Below, piece by piece: positions 7,431-11,766 of a DNA stretch of 11,766 nt. The notes below the pieces were generated by a model. It ran no database searches and was not told where the DNA came from. It saw nothing but the letters and a program-made list of their open reading frames with translations. The position numbers and the translations under genes are program-made. Source of the DNA: Bacteroidota bacterium (GTDB lineage: Bacteria > Bacteroidota > Bacteroidia > Flavobacteriales > Weeksellaceae); NCBI GenBank assembly GCA_023399675.1, contig JAEWOM010000202.1, positions 1-11,766 on the forward strand, written 5' to 3'. How positions within the stretch are numbered: the stretch's first letter is position 1; every line of letters begins with the position of its first letter.

Positions 7431-7546
7431 CTGTTCTTTTGGCTTGAACCAAAAGTACCACAGTTGCCTCTCTGTCGGTTATTTTTTTTATTGGAATCGG
7501 CGAACCAGAGAGCGGTTTCAAGATCTGGATCATTGTGCTAAAATAA
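7431..7546 (+). repeat. Decayed repeat copy 0, interrupted by a hairpin insert
   Basis: GTTCTTTTG (7433-7441), a GCTTGAAC spacer and CAAAAGTAC (7450-7458) reproduce the repeat head with small changes. The continuation, TTTCAAGATCTGGATCATT followed by GTGCTAAAA, resumes only at about 7516 and resembles the start of copy 2 (CAAGACATGGATCATTTTTGCTAAAA region). About 55 unrelated bases separate the two halves. The rest of the body is missing. Confidence 0.6.
7468..7512. repeat. Imperfect hairpin inserted in repeat copy 0
   Basis: CTCTCT (7468-7473) pairs with AGAGAG (7507-7512), and GGTT (7477-7480) with AACC (7503-7506). This leaves a three-base bulge and a T-rich 22-base loop. The hairpin occupies exactly the stretch that breaks copy 0. 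It may be a small inserted element or a terminator-like structure for the DUF3037 transcript, but the T-run lies in the loop rather than after the stem. Confidence 0.45.
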
Positions 7547-7551
7547 TTTCT

Positions 7552-7591
7552 GTTCTTTTGTCTTGAAACAAAAGAACCAAAAGTTCAAGAC
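7552..7591. repeat. Interleaved inverted repeats, copy 1 head
   Basis: Arm A GTTCTTTTG (7552-7560) pairs with A' CAAAAGAAC (7569-7577). Arm B GTCTTGAAA (7560-7568) pairs eight of nine with B' GTTCAAGAC (7583-7591). The order A-B-A'-B' is that of an H-type pseudoknot or of two mutually exclusive hairpins. Confidence 0.8.
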
Positions 7592-7887
7592 CGTGGAAAA
7601 TTTTGCTAAAATTTGAAATGGTTCGCTAAAATTTATCAAACTCGGGCGGTATGATGAAGTTTTCGTTGATTAGCGGTTTCCGCCGCCACTCAAACAGGAT
7701 AAATTTTCTGACGCTCACCATTCCAAATTTTTTAACGCAAATTTTCCAAGGTCGTTTTTCTAAATTCGTCGCCAAAGCATATCGAAAAGCGTAATCAATT
7801 TGAGGTAGTGGAATTCGGTAAAAAATCAAAAATAAAAGAACTGAACAACTCAATCACAAAACTACTCACCAAACAACTACTCTAAAA
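7552..7887 (+). repeat. Long repeat copy 1
   Basis: The head carries interleaved inverted repeats (7552-7591). The body follows (about 7592-7800), then a tail with AAATCAAAAATAAAAGAACTGAA and ACTC-rich micro-repeats. Positions 7552-7857 align with 8374-8679 without a gap (offset 822) with roughly 17 substitutions by eye, about 94% identity. Divergence is similar inside and outside the embedded 75-codon open frame, as expected for non-coding DNA. Confidence 0.85.
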
Positions 7888-7904
7888 ATGGCCTTGATTT
7901 TTTG

Positions 7905-7930
7905 ATTCTTTTTCGTCAATGAAAAAGAAT
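7905..7930. repeat. Perfect 10-bp hairpin after copy 1
   Basis: ATTCTTTTTC (7905-7914) and GAAAAAGAAT (7921-7930) are exact inverse complements around the loop GTCAAT. The same hairpin, with the same flank GCCTTGATTTTT, occurs again after copy 2, so it belongs to the repeat unit. Confidence 0.85.
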
Positions 7931-7950
7931 ACTAACTTTATTACTTCTTT

Positions 7951-7990
7951 GTTCTTTTGTCTTGAACCAAAAGAACCAAAAGTTCAAGAC
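7951..7990. repeat. Interleaved inverted repeats, copy 2 head
   Basis: A GTTCTTTTG (7951-7959) pairs with CAAAAGAAC (7968-7976), and B GTCTTGAAC (7959-7967) with GTTCAAGAC (7982-7990). Both nine-base stems are perfect. The connecting bases CAAAA (7977-7981) are shared with copies 1 and 3. Confidence 0.85.
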
Positions 7991-8266
7991 ATGGATCATT
8001 TTTGCTAAAAAAACCTGCGTTTCGCTAAAAGATTTGAACTTGCGCTGATTAACAGTTATGGCTTCAAAATCAAATTTTTGCAGCGCTTCGAACACCAAAT
8101 CTTTTTTAACGCTGCACTGCGGTTTTTTCTTAACGCAAAATGCTCCGAAGTCGATTTTCAATATTACAAAACTATTCGAGGATTTAAGAAATGTGTGGTG
8201 GAATTAGATAAAAATCAAAAATAAAAGAACTAAACAACTCAATCACTCAAAACTCAACAACTCTAA
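7951..8266 (+). repeat. Long repeat copy 2, diverged core
   Basis: The head (7951-7990) and tail (about 8193-8266) match copies 1 and 3 closely. The central 200 bases differ strongly and share only scattered words such as TTTTGCTAAAA, TTCGCTAAAA and TTAACGCAAA at similar spacing. This suggests a different subfamily of the same element. Confidence 0.75.
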
Positions 8267-8302
8267 CATTTTAGCCGGAGTTTGCACAGCCTTGATTTTT
8301 CG

Positions 8303-8328
8303 ATTCTTTTTCATCAAGGAAAAAGAAT
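8303..8328. repeat. Perfect 10-bp hairpin after copy 2
   Basis: ATTCTTTTTC (8303-8312) and GAAAAAGAAT (8319-8328) flank the loop ATCAAG. The stem is identical to that at 7905-7930 while half of the six loop bases differ. Confidence 0.85.
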
Positions 8329-8373
8329 TATTATCAATGCTTATGCAGTAAAGATTTTGGAAAAACACATACT

Positions 8374-8413
8374 GTTCTTTTGTCTTGAACCAAAAGAACC
8401 AAAAGTTCAAGAC
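8374..8413. repeat. Interleaved inverted repeats, copy 3 head
   Basis: A GTTCTTTTG (8374-8382) pairs with CAAAAGAAC (8391-8399), and B GTCTTGAAC (8382-8390) with GTTCAAGAC (8405-8413). All 18 pairs are Watson-Crick. The 40 bases are identical to copy 2 although the bodies behind them differ. Confidence 0.85.
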
Positions 8414-8704
8414 TGTGGAAAATTTTACTAAAATTTAAAATGGTTCGCTAAAATTTATCAAACTCGGGCGGAAAGATGATGTTTTCGTTAATTATCGGTT
8501 TTTGCCGCCACTCAAACAGGATAAATTTTCTAACGCTCACCATTCCAAATTTCTTAACGCAAATTTTCCAAGGTCGCTTTTCTAAAATCGTCGCCAAAGC
8601 ATATCGAAAAGCGTAATCAAATTGGGGTAGTGGAATTCGGTAAAAAATCAAAAATAAAAGAACTGAACAACTCAATCACTCAAAACTCAATTACTCTAAA
8701 AAAA
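8374..8704 (+). repeat. Long repeat copy 3, abutting the helicase stop codon
   Basis: This copy is almost identical to copy 1 through position 8679 and keeps the ACTC-rich tail to about 8698. It then runs directly into the stop codon of the UvrD-type gene (8705-8707). The trailing 10-bp hairpin seen after copies 1 and 2 is missing here. Confidence 0.85.
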
Positions 8705-11050
8705 TCAGTTAATCTTCGTCAGTTTCGCAAATTTGAGAATCAGATTCTTTTCACCTTCGTGCTGGAAAATAACTTTCGCTTTGATGTTTTCAGGATCGGT
8801 ACCGTCCAGAAATACCACTTCACCAACACCGAAACGGTCGTGACGCACTTTATCGCCAACTTCAATGTTTTCGGAGGATCTGCCACTCGGATTAATGATT
8901 TTTGCTGTGGCAACAGGTTTCAGGTTTTTAGCAATTTCCTGCGTTTTCTTGGTTGGAGCATCCGATTGCTGAATCTTTCTTTTCGGCTGAATCTTATTGA
9001 AAGAGCGCGGTGCGGAAGGACCATCATCAAAAATACTGGACTTCAATCCGGAATGATTTACAAAACGACTTTCCGTGGCCGGATTCACAAATTCAATAAA
9101 ATCGCTGTCAACTTCACTCAAAAAGCGCGAAGGTTCGGCATCGGTAATTTTGCCCCACTGAAAACGCGAAATGGCATACGTAAAAACGGCCTGCTTTTCA
9201 GCTCTTGTTAACGCAACATAAAAAAGTCTGCGTTCTTCTTCCAGCTCTTCTCGTGTGGAAGAACTCATAAAACTCGGGAACAGATTTTCTTCGAGTCCTA
9301 CCAGGTGAACAACCGGAAATTCGAGGCCTTTGGACAGGTGAATGGTCATCAGAGAAACCTTGTCTTTATCATCATCTTTACTGTTGTCCTGATCCGTTGA
9401 AAGGGCAATGTTTGCAAGGAAACTGGACAGAGACGCGTCGCCGTCTTCCAGTTGCTGCTGTTCTTCAATAAATCCGCGGATTGAGTTTAGAACTTCCTGT
9501 ACATTTTCAACCCTCGAAATGCCTTCCGGAGTCTGGTCGTCTTTTAAAAACCGAATCATGCCGCTTCGTTTCGCCACTTCCATTGCGACCGTATAAATGT
9601 CTTCAGATTTCAGCATCACCTCAAAAGCCTTGATCATAGACCAGAAATCGGCCAGTTTTGTGATGGCGCCGTTATTCAGGCCAATTCGCGTTGAATAAAA
9701 ACCGAGATTATCAAGTACATCGGTTATCGGCAGATTTTGGCTGTCTGCAAACACGATCAGTTTGTTCTGTGTGGTATCTCCAATTCCGCGAGCCGGGAAA
9801 TTGATGATGCGGGTTAATGCTTCGCTGTCATTTTTGTTTACTAGAATTCGAAGGTAAGCTAGTAAATCTTTTACTTCTTTCCGTTGGTAAAATGACAGAC
9901 CACCATACACACGGTACGGAATATTTTTCTTGCGCAGCGCATCTTCAAACGCTCTCGTCTGCGAATTGGTGCGGTACAGAATCGCAAAATCGCTGAAATG
10001 TCTTTGGTTGGAGTTGTGCTGTTCCCAAATGTGATTGGCTACAAATCCGGCCTCATCGGCATCAGACAGAGCACGGTACACCTTTATTTTTTCGCCGGGT
10101 TCATTATCGCTGAAAACATTTTTCTTGAATTGCTGAACATTTTTGGAGATTACCACATTGGCGGCATTCACGATGTTTTGGGTGGAGCGGTAATTCTGTT
10201 CAAGAGAAACGGTAACAGCGTCGGGATAATCTTTCTTAAAATTCAGGATGTTGTAAATATTGGCGCCACGAAACGAATAAATAGACTGTGCATCGTCTCC
10301 GACCACACAGATATTTTCGAATTTCGAAGCGAGCGCTTTTACAATAAGATACTGCGAATGGTTTGTATCCTGATACTCATCCACAAGAATATAGCGGAAA
10401 CGGTCCTGATATTTTGCAAGAACTTCCGGAAACCTGGTCAGGAGCTCATTGGTGCGGAGTAACAGGTCGTCGAAATCCATTGCGCCGTTCCGGAAACAGA
10501 CTTCTACATATTTCTCGTAGATTATGCCCATATGCTTCATGTTTGCTTTCTCGTCGGCTTCAATCAGCTCCGGATTCTGCATGTAAGCACGAACCGTAAT
10601 CAGGTTATTTTTGTACGCAGAAATGCGAGACATTACTTTTTTAGGCTTGTACAGATCTGGATCGATATTCAGTTCTTTCAGAACTTTTTTCATCACATTC
10701 AGAGAATCCTGCGTGTCGTAAATGGTAAAATTGGAAGGGAAACCCAGATAATGCGCCTCACTTCGGAGAATCCGCGCAAATACAGAGTGGAAAGTTCCCA
10801 TCCAGATGCTTTTCGCATCGCTGTCGCCAACGACTTTCGCGATTCTCTCCTTCATTTCCTTCGCGGCTTTGTTCGTAAACGTAAGTGCGAGAATATTGAA
10901 CGGACTGACACCATTGGTGATGAGGTGAGCAATACGCATCGTTAGCACACGCGTTTTACCGGAACCGGCGCCTGCCAGTACCATCAGTGGACCTTCTATC
11001 GTGGTTACAGCTTCATATTGTGCTTCATTAAGCCCCTTCAGATAGTCCAT
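8705..11050 (-). CDS. uvrD: UvrD/PcrA-type superfamily 1 ATP-dependent DNA helicase
   Basis: This 781-residue 3'-5' DNA helicase of the UvrD/PcrA/Rep family unwinds DNA in excision repair, recombination control and replication-fork rescue. All helicase motifs are visible in order: Q motif GLNEAQYEAV (6-15), Walker A GAGSGKT (27-33), motif Ia LALTFTNKAAKEM (54-66), Walker B DEYQDTN (224-230), motif III GDDAQSIYSFRGA (251-263), motif IV LEQNYRS (283-289), motif V TIHLSKGLEFPVV and motif VI LFYVALTRAEK. A lysine-rich linker leads to a C-terminal Tudor-like tail, VGDKVRHDRFGVGEVVFLDG, as in PcrA/UvrD. The start is the conventional MDYLKGLN. The gene has its own -7 element 33 bp upstream and ends against repeat copy 3. 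UvrD and PcrA cannot be told apart by sequence here. Confidence 0.95.
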   Translation of the reverse strand: MDYLKGLNEAQYEAVTTIEGPLMVLAGAGSGKTRVLTMRIAHLITNGVSPFNILALTFTNKAAKEMKERIAKVVGDSDAKSIWMGTFHSVFARILRSEAHYLGFPSNFTIYDTQDSLNVMKKVLKELNIDPDLYKPKKVMSRISAYKNNLITVRAYMQNPELIEADEKANMKHMGIIYEKYVEVCFRNGAMDFDDLLLRTNELLTRFPEVLAKYQDRFRYILVDEYQDTNHSQYLIVKALASKFENICVVGDDAQSIYSFRGANIYNILNFKKDYPDAVTVSLEQNYRSTQNIVNAANVVISKNVQQFKKNVFSDNEPGEKIKVYRALSDADEAGFVANHIWEQHNSNQRHFSDFAILYRTNSQTRAFEDALRKKNIPYRVYGGLSFYQRKEVKDLLAYLRILVNKNDSEALTRIINFPARGIGDTTQNKLIVFADSQNLPITDVLDNLGFYSTRIGLNNGAITKLADFWSMIKAFEVMLKSEDIYTVAMEVAKRSGMIRFLKDDQTPEGISRVENVQEVLNSIRGFIEEQQQLEDGDASLSSFLANIALSTDQDNSKDDDKDKVSLMTIHLSKGLEFPVVHLVGLEENLFPSFMSSSTREELEEERRLFYVALTRAEKQAVFTYAISRFQWGKITDAEPSRFLSEVDSDFIEFVNPATESRFVNHSGLKSSIFDDGPSAPRSFNKIQPKRKIQQSDAPTKKTQEIAKNLKPVATAKIINPSGRSSENIEVGDKVRHDRFGVGEVVFLDGTDPENIKAKVIFQHEGEKNLILKFAKLTKIN

Positions 11051-11083
11051 GATTCAGAAAAATTATTTAGATAAAACAAACTC

Positions 11084-11091
11084 CAAATTTA
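11084..11091 (-). promoter_or_regulatory. -7 promoter element of the uvrD-type gene
   Basis: On the minus strand the sequence is TAAATTTG, an exact TAnnTTTG match. It implies a start near 11078 and a leader of about 28 bases. A 7-bp inverted repeat (11092-11112) occupies the adjoining upstream side, where a -33 contact would lie. Confidence 0.6.
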
Positions 11092-11112
11092 GGAAAAAGA
11101 ATGTTTTTTTCC
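11092..11112. repeat. Short inverted repeat beside the uvrD promoter
   Basis: GGAAAAA (11092-11098) and TTTTTCC (11106-11112) pair perfectly around a seven-base loop. It directly abuts the -7 element. It could be an operator, or a weak terminator for the DUF2461 gene upstream, but no U-run follows it on the minus strand. Confidence 0.4.
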
Positions 11113-11147
11113 GAATGTGAAATGTCCTTCTGATTGTCGATTTTTAC

Positions 11148-11766
11148 TCAGACAGCATTCAGAAACTGTACAAAAGGAGCCATTTTTCTGAACTCTGCAG
11201 CGCATTTCTGCACGGAATCGGGTTTCATCAGAAACTCATCTTTAATGGGGAGCGATGCGGCGTAATGTTTCATTTTGAGATATTCAGCCATGGTATCATC
11301 CTTTTCAAATCCCTGTGGAATTCGTACCATTTTTTCGGAATTCAGATCAAAATTGCTGAAGTCTGTACTGTTTACAATATTTAAGAAATCCGGAGCATTT
11401 GTCGATATTTCTTTACGGATATTTTTCATTCGGGCAGCATCAGCCGTATAGACACCGCCTGCCAGAAAGCACTCTCCGGGTGAAATATGCAGATAGTAAC
11501 CGGCACCACCGTCTTTCTTGCCAATTCCGTTAATCGAAGCTCCGAAATTGGTTTTGTACGGCGTTTTATCGGCCGAAAACCTTGTATCCCGGTAAATTCT
11601 GAACAGTGATTTCTTCGGGTCAATTTTAACCAGTTCCGCATCGAATTCTGACATTTCCTGCAAAAGTTCAGTCACAAACTCCAGAACATTCTGTTGTGCA
11701 GCCATGTAGCGGTCTTTGTTTTCGTTGAACCAGTCGCGGGTGTTATTGGTGTTAAGCTCCTGTTGA
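11148..11766 (-). CDS. DUF2461 family protein (5' end beyond the window)
   Basis: The frame is open from the right window edge to TGA at 11148-11150, giving 205 visible residues. The first internal ATG, at 11705, is not the true start. The upstream codons read LNTNNTRDWFNENKDRY, the characteristic N-terminal helix of DUF2461. Other family marks are RIYRDTRFSADKTPYKT (visible residues 56-72) and GYYLHISPGECFLAGGVY (89-106). The family is usually about 220 residues, so roughly 15-20 are missing. No signal peptide can be judged, and the function of DUF2461 is unknown. The next gene, the helicase, lies 97 bp downstream on the same strand with its own promoter, so co-transcription is possible but not required. 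Confidence 0.88.
   Translation of the reverse strand, partial: QQELNTNNTRDWFNENKDRYMAAQQNVLEFVTELLQEMSEFDAELVKIDPKKSLFRIYRDTRFSADKTPYKTNFGASINGIGKKDGGAGYYLHISPGECFLAGGVYTADAARMKNIRKEISTNAPDFLNIVNSTDFSNFDLNSEKMVRIPQGFEKDDTMAEYLKMKHYAASLPIKDEFLMKPDSVQKCAAEFRKMAPFVQFLNAV

Larger units (their letters stand above)
7381..8704. other. Gene-free, repeat-filled region between convergent genes
   Basis: This 1324-bp stretch separates the stop codons of DUF3037 (+) and the UvrD-type helicase (-). It is more AT-rich than the flanking genes and consists almost entirely of one decayed and three fuller copies of a roughly 400-bp repeat, plus hairpins, listed separately. Three minus-strand open frames of 75-81 codons lie within the repeats and are not accepted as genes. 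No tRNA, transposase or CRISPR array is seen. Confidence 0.8.

Noticed and set aside
7626..7853. 75-codon minus-strand open frame in repeat copy 1, with a 75-codon homologue at 8448-8675 in copy 3
   Set aside because: The two differ by about 13 of 228 bases and 6 residues, a rate no lower than in the flanking repeat sequence. The frame is not kept in copy 2, no known domain is visible, and a predicted -7 element falls inside it. It is better explained as repeat DNA.
7916..8161. 81-codon minus-strand open frame in the core of repeat copy 2
   Set aside because: It includes part of the 10-bp hairpin and the repeat head, has a lysine/phenylalanine-rich composition typical of AT-rich non-coding DNA, and shows no family resemblance.
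7381..8704. CRISPR array or insertion sequence in the repeat region
   Set aside because: Repeat units are about 400 bp with no short regular spacers, and there is no transposase-like coding sequence or paired terminal inverted repeats framing a gene.
8630..9211. 193-codon + strand open frame opposite the 3' end of the helicase gene
   Set aside because: It lies antisense to the conserved C-terminal coding sequence of the UvrD-type gene and resembles no protein family. It is a shadow frame.

Overview
The window looks like a chromosomal segment from a Flavobacteriia-type bacterium, probably the Chryseobacterium/Kaistella branch of the Weeksellaceae. The reasons are the protein sequences themselves, an AT-leaning base composition, near-absence of Shine-Dalgarno sites, and repeated exact matches to the Bacteroidota -7 promoter element TAnnTTTG placed just upstream of genes in the right orientation. 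The genus is an inference from the sequence and was not searched.

Left part (1-3943). After the last codons of an unidentified gene comes prfB (release factor 2, no programmed frameshift). It ends at a strong stem-loop that probably terminates transcription from both sides. Four genes then read leftwards and probably form one operon: pirin 2, pirin 1, an OsmC-family thiol peroxidase-like protein and a small GNAT acetyltransferase. A -7 element lies ahead of pirin 2, the OsmC/pirin spacing is 9 bp, and the OsmC and GNAT genes overlap as ATGA. The theme looks like redox or xenobiotic housekeeping.

Middle part (4116-7380). An ABC1/UbiB (AarF) atypical kinase with two C-terminal membrane helices converges on a small lipoprotein gene; their stop codons share one TTAA. 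The lipoprotein gene diverges from a two-gene unit, a compact HipA-like kinase (HipA_2 type) overlapping a DUF3037 protein. This unit is the least understood conserved system in the window.

Repeat region (7381-8704). This 1.3-kb gap between convergent genes has no convincing gene. It holds an AT-rich array of about 400-bp units: one decayed or interrupted copy, two copies about 94% identical with an exact 822-bp offset and no gap, and between them a copy with conserved ends but a diverged core. The three full copies begin with two interleaved inverted repeats (A-B-A'-B'), which could fold as an H-type pseudoknot or as two competing hairpins. A separate perfect 10-bp hairpin follows the first two full copies.

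Right part (8705-11766). A UvrD/PcrA-type superfamily 1 DNA helicase reads leftwards from its own -7 promoter. It is followed by a DUF2461 protein gene, also leftward, whose start lies outside the window.
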